Of a DNA stretch of 64,000 bases, positions 26,958-36,740 are shown one piece after another; the first letter of the stretch is position 1, and every line of letters starts with the position of its first letter. Source of the DNA: Planctomycetaceae bacterium. GTDB taxonomy: Bacteria > Planctomycetota > Planctomycetia > Planctomycetales > Planctomycetaceae. Under the pieces are notes generated by a model, which did no database searches, had not been told where the DNA came from, and saw only the letters and a program-made list of their open reading frames with translations. Location of the stretch: assembly GCA_947476295.1 (NCBI GenBank), contig CANJQC010000003.1:1-64000 (forward strand). The letters run 5' to 3'. Both the position numbers and the translations under genes were made by a program.

Positions 26958-29516
26958 CTATTCGAGGGAAAGCTCATGAACGACAAGATCCTGAACGTCA
27001 GCCGCAGCGCGTGCCCGCATCAGGAACTGCGCCAGAGCGCGCTCGTATGCTTCTCTTGCGGCGGGACGCTCTGATTCTGCAATGAAACGGTTTCGGTTTT
27101 TCCAGAGCAGCCGTACCGACTCCGCACACCACAGCGCACTTCCCCGCGACGCGCGAATCGGTTGCTGCTGAACGATGACATTCACAGGATTGGTATGCAG
27201 TTGAGGAAACTGGCGGATGGCAATCCAACTGCTGTGTTCGATCGGAAGTTCGAACCTCAGGTTATGTTGTTTTCCGTCGGCAGGGACTTTCTGTGAGGCT
27301 GCGACCTGCCCATTGATGATGATTTCCACCAGCCGTTCTCCGCCCTTCACAAAACCAGTGTCGCGCGATGCGTGCAGATTCACCGTGTCACCAACCATTC
27401 GATTTCCGGAAGGGGGCAGGAGTGTACCGTAGGCGACGGCCCGTGGTTGTTCCGGAGCAAAGGCAACACTAGTTTCGACCACGACCGATCCGGGTGCCTC
27501 CAATGCGATATCTTCGGTTCCGGGGGCCGTACTGTTGACAGTGAATGAAGTCGCGTGAGCGTATCCATCGGAGACATATGAACGACCGGCGGCAATCCCA
27601 CCGCACCACGCAGAAAAATCCACGTCCTTCACTTTGCCAAGCTGCACGTAGACTCGACCCTGTCCGACGCGGCGACTGCTCATGCACGGAAAGTCCGTCT
27701 CGCCACTCAGCTTGAGCGGATAGCCACAATTGAGCAGATGATACCACGTATTCCATTCGGGAATTCGAGCCGTGTCCATCGCACTGATAAAGTCACAAAC
27801 GCCCTCGGATGTACTGACAAAAATTTCCAACGCTCCACCACCGTCCATCGCTGGAAGTGCAAAGTTCGGAAGCTGATCCGCCACCCGATCTGTACTGCGC
27901 TGCAATTCAGATTCGGACAACATTCCATCGCGGTCAGATTCCATCGCGCTGAACCTTTCCGGGAGCAAGTGCTCGCGGGTTTCATCCTCGCTGAGAGTGC
28001 CATCCTGATTTGCATCGAGGTTTCGCATCAGCCGTGCGGCCGCCTGTTTGGCATCGACATGCAGAGCCGAATGCGGATATCCAGTGACACCCCCTTGTTC
28101 TTTCGCCCACCGCATGACGGGGACCGTCCATGTCGGCCAACCCTGAGTACTGGTGCCATCAGAACCTGGAAACGTCTGGTTCTGCAGATTCAGCAAACAG
28201 ACGTGCCCGAGTGCGGCGGATCCGAAGCCGCTGATTTCGAGGTCGTACTTCAGCAGCGTCTGCGGTTCGCTGATGGTATCAGCAGTCGGCGAGAAAAAAT
28301 TCCTCTGGTGATCAAAGCACGGTCCCCATGTCAGCACGCACCCCACATTCAAACCTTCACCTTTCACCTGATTGAACATGTCTGCGGGTGTGACGCCCTG
28401 AGTCGGGTTGTCATAATGGGAACAACCGGCAGCGTGAATATGATGATCCCCGCTGTAGAATCCAAAATCCGCTGGATTGATCCAGCGCTGCAGATCCACC
28501 GTCAGCGCTGAGTTCGACGGAACTTTGCTGTTGGGGTCGTCGCCCTCGGAGACTCTCGGTTCGTTGATTGTGACGTTGCGAACCTGACGGATATATTCCG
28601 GGCCACGGCTGCTTTCCAGAGTGAACTCACCGGGCGGCAGCAGAACAATATCACCATCTTTGCGGTAGATCTGGGGCTGAAAGAAAAAATCCGGCGCGAG
28701 GCGTTTGGCCTGAGGCGGAAAGACCCGACCCTGCGAGTCACGAAACTCAAGCCGCGCTGTCGTGGGTACGTCGCTGGAGTCGTGAATTGACAATTTCACA
28801 GGAATAGCCGGGCGAACACTGAAAAGCACGGGGACTTCACTTCGAAACCCCAGATCCTGCGTACCCTCGCCGACGTCAAACGCAATTGTGGCCTCTCGTG
28901 TTCCGGACTCACTGCAGTGGATCAAAGCCAGGGCGTATTCAACATTCAGGCCACTGAGTGTGGGCGTCATGGGCGACTGGTCAAACATCTCCACGTCCAG
29001 AAAACGCCGTTCGCGGTTCGTGTTTTCATTTCGCTTGAGTTCGGTCTGCGCCTGTCGCAGCAGTATGCCTTCTGCCGCTCCAGCGTAGACTGCACCAGCC
29101 TGAGGACTGGAGATGTGCAGAGGACGTGCAAGCGTGGCGTCGTTAATGACTTTGATAATGATGGGCGTATAGCCTCCCTGCTGCAGCACGGGATCACCGG
29201 GACCACGTTTGACTTTGACTCGCAACTCAGGGTTAATCTCGATGACAAAAATCGCGACGGGATCCAGCAACGTCTGCAGTACTGAACCGTCTTCGGAGGC
29301 GATTGCGTTGGTGATGTCGTCGCGAGGAGAGGCCTCCAGTGCTGCGCCGAGTGAGTCGAGCGTCTGCAGAAGCCGCCGGATGTTGGCCGCGAGCGGCTGG
29401 CCGTCTGCCTGGCGGCGCGCGACATCGTCAGCGAAACTGCTGTTGCTGCAAAGTGTAACGCTTGTCATCAGATACAGAAACTGACGTGAAAACTTTCGCA
29501 GACAAGCAGTGATCAT
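26958..29516 (-). CDS. CehA/McbA-family metallohydrolase with embedded EF-hand pair
   Basis: 852 residues with a signal peptide (about 1-29, ending SSFA). A beta-rich N-terminal region is followed near residue 358 by the metal-binding GDHHIHAAGCSHY motif of the PHP-like CehA/McbA family. Two EF-hand loops are inserted at about 502 (DANQDGTLSEDE) and 528 (ESDRDGMLSESE). After a central region (FISAMDTARIPEWNTWYHLLNCGYPL, then SGETDFPC) comes a C-terminal beta-sandwich. The product is probably exported and depends on metals; the substrate is unknown. The EF-hands suggest calcium dependence. Confidence 0.8.
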   Translation of the reverse strand: MITACLRKFSRQFLYLMTSVTLCSNSSFADDVARRQADGQPLAANIRRLLQTLDSLGAALEASPRDDITNAIASEDGSVLQTLLDPVAIFVIEINPELRVKVKRGPGDPVLQQGGYTPIIIKVINDATLARPLHISSPQAGAVYAGAAEGILLRQAQTELKRNENTNRERRFLDVEMFDQSPMTPTLSGLNVEYALALIHCSESGTREATIAFDVGEGTQDLGFRSEVPVLFSVRPAIPVKLSIHDSSDVPTTARLEFRDSQGRVFPPQAKRLAPDFFFQPQIYRKDGDIVLLPPGEFTLESSRGPEYIRQVRNVTINEPRVSEGDDPNSKVPSNSALTVDLQRWINPADFGFYSGDHHIHAAGCSHYDNPTQGVTPADMFNQVKGEGLNVGCVLTWGPCFDHQRNFFSPTADTISEPQTLLKYDLEISGFGSAALGHVCLLNLQNQTFPGSDGTSTQGWPTWTVPVMRWAKEQGGVTGYPHSALHVDAKQAAARLMRNLDANQDGTLSEDETREHLLPERFSAMESDRDGMLSESELQRSTDRVADQLPNFALPAMDGGGALEIFVSTSEGVCDFISAMDTARIPEWNTWYHLLNCGYPLKLSGETDFPCMSSRRVGQGRVYVQLGKVKDVDFSAWCGGIAAGRSYVSDGYAHATSFTVNSTAPGTEDIALEAPGSVVVETSVAFAPEQPRAVAYGTLLPPSGNRMVGDTVNLHASRDTGFVKGGERLVEIIINGQVAASQKVPADGKQHNLRFELPIEHSSWIAIRQFPQLHTNPVNVIVQQQPIRASRGSALWCAESVRLLWKNRNRFIAESERPAAREAYERALAQFLMRARAAADVQDLVVHELSLE

Positions 29517-29587
29517 TGGAATCGGCTCCGTAAGATTCGGCGAGAGTGATATCAGAGATTCCCGTTATATACACCAAACGGCTTCGA

Positions 29588-29758
29588 ATGTTTAGCCGCC
29601 ACGCCATCGGCGTGCGTGCAGGTCGGTCCGCAGCCAGAGAAAACGGAATCGATCGTAATTGACCGCATAGGCCCGTACGAATCGAAAGTGAGTTAGTTTA
29701 TGGCCGCCCTGCGACATTGGCACACAGCTCTCACGCCGATGGCGTAGAGGCTAAACAT
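29588..29758. repeat. Long inverted-repeat element in the 29517-29896 intergenic region
   Basis: The 26-bp arms at 29588-29613 and 29733-29758 are reverse complements at 24 of 26 positions and contain the near-palindrome ACGCCGATGGCGT plus a GGCTAAACAT tail. They enclose about 120 bases without a reading frame. A solo related arm lies at 23349-23373, so this is a dispersed family. The rest of the gap (29517-29587 and 29759-29896) shows nothing else. Confidence 0.8.
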
Positions 29759-29896
29759 CTCATTCGATCTCACTACCACGGCGATCGTTCCAGCATCCAC
29801 CAGCGTGGTTTCCAGATGCCCTGTTGCAGGCCGAAATGTTTTCTTGCAACATGGCTGACGATGTCGGGGATTTCGTTGCAGACGCTGAAAAACGCT

Positions 29897-32032
29897 TTAC
29901 GAACTCCGGCTGTAAGCGCGCCAGACGAAGGACCAGATGATGGCCATCAGGGCGATTGCAGTGGTGAGTACGGAAAGCCATGTTTGGCGGCTTGCGCGGT
30001 CGGCGACGTCAATTACTGGCCGAAGCGCTGCTTCGCGTGGTTCCTGGATAATGACCAGCCAGCCGATGTCGCTCACGGGGGCCATCGCGGCCAGCCATTC
30101 GCCCTTGTAGATGGCTGAGCTCGGGTCCGTCAATCGTCCGATTGGGTCTTTGTACATTTTCAAGCGGACTTCTGCAGAGGGGTCGTGTGCCTGAGAGGCC
30201 TGAATTTCTCTTGCGGTCGATTCGTCAATGAAGAGCGTCTCAAACAATTCAGCATCCTTGTTGCTTTCCTCCGCAGCATGGACGACATCTTCTGTCAGGT
30301 ATGGATGATCAAGCAGTCGGTAGTGCGTCTTATCGCGGGCTTCAACGAGTGCGATTACTCGATGAACGCTGTCTGCGTCTGGTTCACGAATCAGGCGCCC
30401 CATCCGTTCCTGAAGATCGCCGAGATGCACTGAGCGTGCGAGGACGGCAATGACTTTACCGTTCTTGTTTCTAACAGGTACACTCAATGCCACGGTCTGA
30501 CGCCCGGTCGTGGTGCTCTTGTACGCATTGCAGACATGGGGCTTGTCTAAAGGTGCGATGTCTTCAGGAATCCTGTTGAGCGGATAATCCTCCCCACGTC
30601 CGTGAAAATAATCTCGATAGGAAAAATTCTTCTCCAACGAAGAGTCACTGAACTCTCTACGCCAGACCTGAATTCCAAAACGGTCGTTCAAAAACCAACT
30701 CGTATCAGTGACTAGGTCGTGCTCTTTATTTGCAGCATTGCACCGCGCCCAGGCAGCATCCAAGAGCTGCAGCCAACGTGGCGGAACGTTTTTTTCATCA
30801 TTTTCGTGTTTACGAACTTCGTCGGCCAATTCATGAGAGTCCCTTTCCATCGCCGTTTCAAGTGCCTCCGCAAGTTCATGATCCGTCAGGATTGTTTCCA
30901 GTTCTTCCAGGCGGTCATGCAGTTCATGGTCCATCGCCGCCGCCTGCAGTCGTGCGGACAGTGCATCGCTTTCCAGCGCTCGGTCAGTGACTTGTTCCAG
31001 AGCGCTCTTCAAGTTATCACGCATCGCACTCATGAAGATCGGAATCATGGCCCCCATGAGCAGGATCGGGGCGACCACACCCAGAATCAGCAGCGGGCGG
31101 AGCGATCTGATTCGATCACGATTGTCCAGTGCATCACGAATTCCCTGAGCATTCGGAAATCGCTTCGACGGAACAGAGTTCAGGCACCGTTCGATGATAT
31201 CAGCCAGTCGTCTATCAACTCCTTTGATCTTGCGATGGCCGATCGGCACACCGCTGCTGCTGATCATCTTTTGATATACTTTCAAACGTTCATCCAATGT
31301 GTCGGCAGATTCCAGTTGTCGCTGCGCGGCTTCTGTGCGATGCGGCGGAACTCCTGTTACTAGGTGATAAAACAGCGCGCCGACGGCGTAGACGTCCCAT
31401 TTCGCATCTGGCAGGGCATCCAGATCGGCCTGTTCGGGTGCCATATAATACAGTGTGCCGAGCGCCGGACTTTGTTCGTGCGACATGCGGGCTTGGCCAA
31501 AGTCGCAAAGTCTGGCGTGCATTTGGCCGTCGAGCAGCACGTTGTCGGGCTTGAGATCACAATGCAGCACACCGGCTCCGTGAGCATCAATGAGAGCGTT
31601 GCAGATTTCGCGGACGATGCGCACCGAATCATCAACCGACAAGCGGCCTCGCGCCAGAAAATTTCCGAGTGATCCGTTTTCGACGTACTCCATCACGAAG
31701 TATGGTGGTTCGGCATTCCAGCCTACGTCCAACAGCCGGACGATATTATGTGAGGTATAGACGGCGGCCAGTTTTTCGACTTCGCGACTGAGCATCGACC
31801 AGTTGAGTCCGCGCTGATGCGGATAAAACTTGACCGCCACCATGCGGCCCGTGCGATCTTCCCGAGCCAGCCAGACCGTTCCGTACGCTCCCGTCCCCAG
31901 ACGACGGACGATGGAATAGCCCTCGATTTCAGCTGGCGGCGTATTTCCTTGCAGGCTCAAACGGCGCGACCGTTCCCGATCATCGTCGCTCTGAACTTCC
32001 GTATCGTTTGAACCGGCCACAAGGGAACTCAT
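29897..32032 (-). CDS. Transmembrane Ser/Thr protein kinase with extracytoplasmic Cache-like sensor
   Basis: 711 residues. The kinase domain (about 40-290) has GTGAYGTVWLA, the VAVKFYP lysine, HCDLKPDN in place of HRDLKPEN (Arg to Cys, hence a non-RD type), CDFGQARM and YMAPEQ. A TM helix (about 305-325) is followed by a large extracytoplasmic domain (about 330-680) with double-Cache-like motifs (WFLNDRFGIQVWRRE, NFSYRDYFHGRG, HVCNAYKSTTTGRQTVALSVPV, IGWLVIIQEP) and a second TM helix at the C-terminus (about 688-707). This resembles chemoreceptor and histidine-kinase ligand sensors attached to a Hanks kinase. It probably senses a small external molecule; the substrate is unknown. Confidence 0.85.
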   Translation of the reverse strand: MSSLVAGSNDTEVQSDDDRERSRRLSLQGNTPPAEIEGYSIVRRLGTGAYGTVWLAREDRTGRMVAVKFYPHQRGLNWSMLSREVEKLAAVYTSHNIVRLLDVGWNAEPPYFVMEYVENGSLGNFLARGRLSVDDSVRIVREICNALIDAHGAGVLHCDLKPDNVLLDGQMHARLCDFGQARMSHEQSPALGTLYYMAPEQADLDALPDAKWDVYAVGALFYHLVTGVPPHRTEAAQRQLESADTLDERLKVYQKMISSSGVPIGHRKIKGVDRRLADIIERCLNSVPSKRFPNAQGIRDALDNRDRIRSLRPLLILGVVAPILLMGAMIPIFMSAMRDNLKSALEQVTDRALESDALSARLQAAAMDHELHDRLEELETILTDHELAEALETAMERDSHELADEVRKHENDEKNVPPRWLQLLDAAWARCNAANKEHDLVTDTSWFLNDRFGIQVWRREFSDSSLEKNFSYRDYFHGRGEDYPLNRIPEDIAPLDKPHVCNAYKSTTTGRQTVALSVPVRNKNGKVIAVLARSVHLGDLQERMGRLIREPDADSVHRVIALVEARDKTHYRLLDHPYLTEDVVHAAEESNKDAELFETLFIDESTAREIQASQAHDPSAEVRLKMYKDPIGRLTDPSSAIYKGEWLAAMAPVSDIGWLVIIQEPREAALRPVIDVADRASRQTWLSVLTTAIALMAIIWSFVWRAYSRSS

Positions 32033-32279
32033 TCAACAAACTTTATGGGTATAATTGCAGAACACCATTGTAATCATACGCACTCAGTTTAGAAGCCAGA
32101 CCAGTCACATATGCAGTTCGCTCGCGCAGCAACTTGCCACCACTCAAGCAACTCGCCTCGGATTCGGCAGTAGCCTGACTGAAGCTGATCTGCTCGACTT
32201 GTATGCATCATAACGCGGCTTCTAATGCGACCCTCCGAGCTGGAACAACAATACGTCAATCCTTGCAGCGACCGGGATC

Positions 32280-33686
32280 TCACGTTTCCTCGGTGATTCC
32301 GTAGCGTTCGATCAGGCGATAGAGCTTTCTGCGATGGATGCCGAGGATACGGGCGGTGCGGGCTTTGTTTCCGTTTTGCTGGCGCAGAATGGAGACAATG
32401 TGAGTTTTCTCAAGATCGTCTAGCCGCGATGAATCGGACGTAAGGTCGCCGTTGGCTGCCGGGGAACCTGCTGGTTGCGAGGTTGAAGTGGCTGACGAAG
32501 CACGATGACCGGACGAACCGTCTGAGGGTTCGATAACTTCCGCAGGCAGGTCATCGATCGTGATCTCATGATCGTTGGCGAGTATCTGAGCGCGTTCCAT
32601 GGCGTTTTTCAACTGCCGAACATTGCCTGGCCAATGATATAGTTGCATCGCGAGTTGAGCTTCGTCGGTGATGGACCAATCTTTGCCGAGCATCGATCGG
32701 ATCAGCAGCGAGACGTCGCCTTCACGTTTTCGCAAGGGAGGCAGTTCGAGCGACATCACGTTGATGCGGTAGTAGAGGTCTTCCCGAAAGCGTCCGGCTG
32801 CAACTTCATCAACCAGCGTACGATTCGTCGCCGCAATCACGCGGACGTCCACTTTGCGCTCGCGATGCGATCCCACGCGACGAATAGAACCATCCTCCAG
32901 CGCCCGCAGAAGTTTGGGTTGCAACGCACCCGGAAGCTCACCAATTTCATCGATGAACAGCGTTCCGTTATCAGCCACTTCAAACAGCCCTGCGCGGTCT
33001 TCATTGGCACCGGTAAACGTGCCTTTGCGATGACCGAATAATTCACTCTCGACAAGTTGTTCCGGAAGGGCAGCACAATTGATCGTCACGAACGGTCGGT
33101 TGGCTCGGTGACTTTTCTGCTGGAGTGCGCGCGCCACAAGTTCTTTCCCCGTACCGCTTTCGCCCTGAATCAGGACAGGTTTGTCGGTCGGAGCGACACG
33201 TTCGATGAGGCGAAAAACTTCCCGCATGCGAAATGAATCGCCAATAATCCGAACCGTTGGTTGAGACCGTTCAATGATGGCTCGAAGCTGGCGGTTTTCC
33301 TTGTTCAGCCGCGCGCGTTCCCAAGACATCATGCAGCGCTGTTCAAGTTCATCGAGTGGAAAGGGCTTTGTTAGATAGTCTGAGGCACCCAGCTTCATCG
33401 CGTTGACGGCACTTTCGATGGTGCCCTGCCCTGTCAGAATGATCACTTCGGTCTCAAGTTGAGTGGATTTCATGCGTTCCAGCAGTTCCAATCCGGAAAG
33501 GCCGGGCATGTTCATATCGACGATCGCTACATCGAAGACTTTTCGGTCGCAGACTTCCAAAGCTTCGTGGCCATTGGCTGCTGTTTCGACACGATGGCCT
33601 TTTCGAGTCATCCAACGTGCGCAGGTCTCGCGAAAATCCGGGTCGTCTTCCACCACAAGCAAATTCATGGCGTTTGGGGATGTCAT
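32280..33686 (-). CDS. NtrC-family sigma-54-dependent response regulator
   Basis: 468 residues. The receiver domain has the phospho-acceptor in [10 protein letters not shown] (about residue 55) and the conserved KPF lysine. The AAA+ domain has the Walker A GESGTGKE, the sigma-54-contact loop GTFTGA (consensus GAFTGA, so A to T at position 2), Walker [12 protein letters not shown] and the arginine-finger region. The C-terminal Fis-type HTH ([25 protein letters not shown]) is intact. It should activate sigma-54 promoters when phosphorylated. The cognate kinase is probably the upstream histidine kinase gene on the same strand. Confidence 0.92.
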   Translation of the reverse strand: MTSPNAMNLLVVEDDPDFRETCARWMTRKGHRVETAANGHEALEVCDRKVFDVAIVDMNMPGLSGLELLERMKSTQLETEVIILTGQGTIESAVNAMKLGASDYLTKPFPLDELEQRCMMSWERARLNKENRQLRAIIERSQPTVRIIGDSFRMREVFRLIERVAPTDKPVLIQGESGTGKELVARALQQKSHRANRPFVTINCAALPEQLVESELFGHRKGTFTGANEDRAGLFEVADNGTLFIDEIGELPGALQPKLLRALEDGSIRRVGSHRERKVDVRVIAATNRTLVDEVAAGRFREDLYYRINVMSLELPPLRKREGDVSLLIRSMLGKDWSITDEAQLAMQLYHWPGNVRQLKNAMERAQILANDHEITIDDLPAEVIEPSDGSSGHRASSATSTSQPAGSPAANGDLTSDSSRLDDLEKTHIVSILRQQNGNKARTARILGIHRRKLYRLIERYGITEET

Positions 33687-33858
33687 AGGTGGCTCCGAGC
33701 GAACGGTCTGTTCATGAACAATGGCTGCGGACGACTGAGTTTCCGTACCGCACGGATATAGAGCAGGTATGGGTGTGCGGAAAAGTACATTTATGTGCCA
33801 GTTCGCCCGGTTGCACAGCCTAATAACCTGAATTCATGGGAAAAGACTGGCAGAGCGG

Positions 33859-35298
33859 CTAAGAGCGAACCGCATTCCGAATTGCCACTCTTCGTGGAAA
33901 GAGCAGTACAATCTGCGATCCGCCATGTTCGAAAGGTCGAGCCATGATCCAGCCTCCATGAGCTGACATGATGCGATGCACGATTGCCATTCCCAGTCCC
34001 GTACCCTTCTGTTTCGTCGTGAAGAAAGGTTCGAAAATCTTGTCGGCGATTTCCTGCGTCATGCCGGATCCATCGTCTGCAATCGTGATCATCGCGGCGG
34101 GGTCTGCTCCGCACTGTGCCTCTTTGCAGGACACGGTAATCGTTCCTTCGCCGCTACAGGCATGGATCGCGTTCTCAAGAATATTTCGCATGACCTGTTC
34201 GATCCGATGCACGTCCACTTCGCAGATCAGATGTTGCGAGTCTGTGGCATCGACAAGCTCGATTCGCTTGCCTTTGCGAGCAGCGGCAAGATTCTCCCAT
34301 TCTTTGTGCCAGATTGTCGCGAGATCGCATTCCCGGAATTCCAAATGAATGGGTGCTGCGTAGCTTCGCACCTCTTCGTAGAGTCGATGCAGATCCTGAA
34401 GGGCCGTGGTCGCCCGACGTGCCAGGTCGAGCTGTTCTTTGTTGTCCTGCAGGTCGAGCGACAGCATGTCAAGGCAGGCCTGAGCGCGCTGCAGCGCGTT
34501 TCGACTTTCATGCGCCAGGCCGGTCACCATCTGGCCAATCGCCGCCAGCCGTTCTGCCTGGAGCAGTTGCTTCTGAACTCGCTCCAGTTCTGTTAGATCG
34601 CGAACAATCCCGGTGAAATACGGTTCTCCCCGCACGGCGAATTCGCTCACCGCCAGATGCACGGGGAACTCTGTTCCGTCCTTTCGACGGCCTGTGACAC
34701 GGCGTCCAATGCCGATGATGGATGGCTTATTTGTTGCGATGTAATCGGCCACGTACGTGTTATGCTGACTGCGATATGGTTCCGGCATGAGCACGTTGAT
34801 ATTGCTGCCAAGCAGTTCCTGCGTCGCATAACCAAACATGCGTTCAGTCGCTGGATTGACGGAGTAAATGAGACACCGGTGATCGATGGTTATGATCGAA
34901 TCGACAGCGGTATTGAGGACCGCGCGACTGCGAGCGACTTCGTCAGGGCCTGAGGAAACCGGGCGAAATCCGGAACACAACGTGACGAGGAATTTGCCCT
35001 CATCAGCACCAAAATGCAGCGGCATCCCGTGAAACAGCATCGAAAGTGGCAAACTATCCGGTGTCAATGCAACGACGACTTCTGCGTGGATGCTGGCGCC
35101 ACTTGTAGTCAGATCGTGCCACAAGCTTTCAAATTTCGCGTCATCGTTGGTGGAGACGGCATCCAAAAGCCGACAGCCTTCACCGAGAGCGGCGCAGTTA
35201 ACTTTCATCGTTGCCGACGAAAGAATACGCGAATCTGCAGTGCAGACAAACGCGAGAAGCCTTGGGCCGTCATTATTGGTGGGTTGATTGGTGGTCAT
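33859..35298 (-). CDS. PAS-domain sensor histidine kinase (NtrB/FixL-like)
   Basis: 479 residues from ATG 35298 (MTTNQPTNNDG). An N-terminal region of unknown type (1-120) precedes a PAS domain with FixL-like sequence (about 128-245: INVLMPEPYRSQHNTYVADY, RRKDGTEFPVHLAVSE). The dimerisation/phospho-acceptor H-box GLAHESRNALQ (His near 262) and the ATPase domain (NILENAIHACSG, DDGSGM, FEPFFTTKQKGTGLGMAI) follow. No TM helix is present, so it should be cytosolic. The response regulator gene follows after 172 bases. No heme-binding residue can be confirmed for the PAS domain. Confidence 0.9.
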   Translation of the reverse strand: MTTNQPTNNDGPRLLAFVCTADSRILSSATMKVNCAALGEGCRLLDAVSTNDDAKFESLWHDLTTSGASIHAEVVVALTPDSLPLSMLFHGMPLHFGADEGKFLVTLCSGFRPVSSGPDEVARSRAVLNTAVDSIITIDHRCLIYSVNPATERMFGYATQELLGSNINVLMPEPYRSQHNTYVADYIATNKPSIIGIGRRVTGRRKDGTEFPVHLAVSEFAVRGEPYFTGIVRDLTELERVQKQLLQAERLAAIGQMVTGLAHESRNALQRAQACLDMLSLDLQDNKEQLDLARRATTALQDLHRLYEEVRSYAAPIHLEFRECDLATIWHKEWENLAAARKGKRIELVDATDSQHLICEVDVHRIEQVMRNILENAIHACSGEGTITVSCKEAQCGADPAAMITIADDGSGMTQEIADKIFEPFFTTKQKGTGLGMAIVHRIMSAHGGWIMARPFEHGGSQIVLLFPRRVAIRNAVRS

Positions 35299-35408
35299 CG
35301 AGAATTCATAACGTGAGCGACAGGGTTCCAGCCCTCGGTGTCTTGCTGTGTTTTCTTCAGTCAACACTGACGACTGGCGTCGTGCCGGTCTCGAAGTGTT
35401 GTCAAATG

Positions 35409-35822
35409 TTAACCGCCGGAGACCTCAATTCGCCGCGGATTGGCGCGAGGCGCGCGGGGCAGTTCGACGCGGAGGACGCCGTTTGTCAGTTTCGCCTGGA
35501 TACGGTCGTGATCCACTTCGTCGCTAAGAATGAACGAACGCAGAAAATCCCCGAAGTGGTATTCCTGATGCAGCATCTGAGCCGACTCGGCGACGTCCGA
35601 GGTGACTCGTCCAAACAGAGTCAATCGATTGTTCTGCACCTGCAAATCCAGTCCTTCAGAATCGACGCCGGGAAGATCGGCATACAAGACCAAGCCGTCC
35701 GGCGTCTCATAGATGTCGATTGGCGGATTGAATAACAAGCGAGGACCGTTCGCACCATCTTCGGACGCTGGAATCATCGAAGATGAATTGTCTGGTTGAT
35801 TGAGATCCTGAGATTCGGCCAT
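35409..35822 (-). CDS. Hsp20/alpha-crystallin family small heat-shock protein
   Basis: 137 residues from ATG 35822 (MAESQDLN); an in-frame start at 35870 is possible. The alpha-crystallin domain (about 37-130) has the family beta-strand pattern (PPIDIYETPDGLVLYADLPGV, LTLFGRV, FLRSFILSDEVDHDRIQAKLTNGVLRVELPR). It is an ATP-independent holdase. A second Hsp20 gene lies just upstream on the same strand, separated by a palindrome. Confidence 0.9.
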   Translation of the reverse strand: MAESQDLNQPDNSSSMIPASEDGANGPRLLFNPPIDIYETPDGLVLYADLPGVDSEGLDLQVQNNRLTLFGRVTSDVAESAQMLHQEYHFGDFLRSFILSDEVDHDRIQAKLTNGVLRVELPRAPRANPRRIEVSGG

Positions 35823-35883
35823 CTTAAACACGCCTTCTGTTGCGACGGTTGTCGCGGTCAACCTTCTCATCGGCCCTGTCGGG

Positions 35884-35915
35884 CTCCTTCTCTCCCAATC
35901 CCGAGGGAGAAGGGA
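35884..35915. repeat. Short palindrome between the two Hsp20 genes
   Basis: TCCTTCTCTCCC and GGGAGAAGGGA face each other around a short AATCCCGA spacer, giving an imperfect hairpin in the transcribed spacer of the hsp20 pair. No T-run follows it. Confidence 0.45.
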
Positions 35916-35942
35916 CTTTGCCGCAGCGCTGGCAATTGTTTG

Positions 35943-36386
35943 TTACGGGCCTTCATTGACTTTGATCTGGCGCGCCGCTGACGAAGGCGCCTTGGGCAGA
36001 GTAACTCGCAATACGCCGGCACGGTAGTCCGCTCGCATCCCATCTTCGTTGATTCGGTCCGGTAGCTGAATTTTTCGCTGCCATGGTCCATGAAATCTTT
36101 CCTGACGTCGAAACGTATCTTCCCGAGCCTCGTCCGGTGGCAGTCGCGTGCCCTTGATCGTGAGAAAGCCGGATGCCATAGTCACATCCAGTTGGCCCAC
36201 GTCAATTCCAGGGATCTCGGCAGTCAGCACGAAACTGTCGTCCAGTTCCAATAGATTGACCTGCGGAAATCGTCGGCTGAAGCGAACGCCATGCAGCGTC
36301 AGGTTGACGCCCTGCAACAAGCGATCGACTTCACGTTCAAGATCCCGAAAGGGGTCCCATGGTTGACCCCAGCGAAAAATTGGCAT
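35943..36386 (-). CDS. Second Hsp20/alpha-crystallin family protein
   Basis: 147 residues from ATG 36386 (MPIFRWGQPWDPFRDLERE), chosen because GGAG stands seven bases upstream. The N-terminal WDPFRDLEREVDRLL helix is typical of bacterial class A Hsp20. The core (FVLTAEIPGIDVGQLDVTMASGFLTIKG, DRINEDGMRADYRAGVLRVTLPKAP) is complete. It is first in the hsp20 pair; no CIRCE element was seen upstream. Confidence 0.92.
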   Translation of the reverse strand: MPIFRWGQPWDPFRDLEREVDRLLQGVNLTLHGVRFSRRFPQVNLLELDDSFVLTAEIPGIDVGQLDVTMASGFLTIKGTRLPPDEAREDTFRRQERFHGPWQRKIQLPDRINEDGMRADYRAGVLRVTLPKAPSSAARQIKVNEGP

Positions 36387-36740
36387 TAAAAACTCCACGC
36401 TCTGTGGTCAATCATTGCCGCCACGAACAGCTGTCAAATACGACGAAACGCAGCAGCCGACAGATTCAGGCTGCACACGATGTTCCAATCCGCCAGAAGG
36501 TGCGTACGGACGATAATTAGGTTTCAGTCTCGGATGTAAGGCATTGCAGCACAGCAGCTTACTGAGTTTTTACAGGTTTGTCTCGGCTAGCAGCGGAACT
36601 TGGGCGGGTTCTGCCATTTTGCCAGCTCTCCGATCCTACTATTTTCCGGACGAGACGTTCGCAGCCTCAGGAAAAATTCACTCAGGTTTGCTAACCTACG
36701 GTTGAGTGTCACCGTAATCCGAGTTTCGGACCGTCAATCA
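36387..36740. other. Divergent intergenic region upstream of hsp20 and coaD
   Basis: This 354-base region holds the promoters of the minus-strand hsp20 pair and the plus-strand coaD. An in-frame extension of coaD to 36600 exists but lacks family similarity. No heat-shock operator of the CIRCE type and no clear sigma-70 promoter could be picked. Confidence 0.5.

Noticed and set aside
30719..31363. Plus-strand frame of 214 codons
   Set aside because: Shadow of the Ser/Thr kinase/Cache gene, with Arg/His-rich composition.
36387..36740. CIRCE element upstream of the hsp20 genes
   Set aside because: No TTAGCACTC-N9-GAGTGCTAA-like sequence was found.
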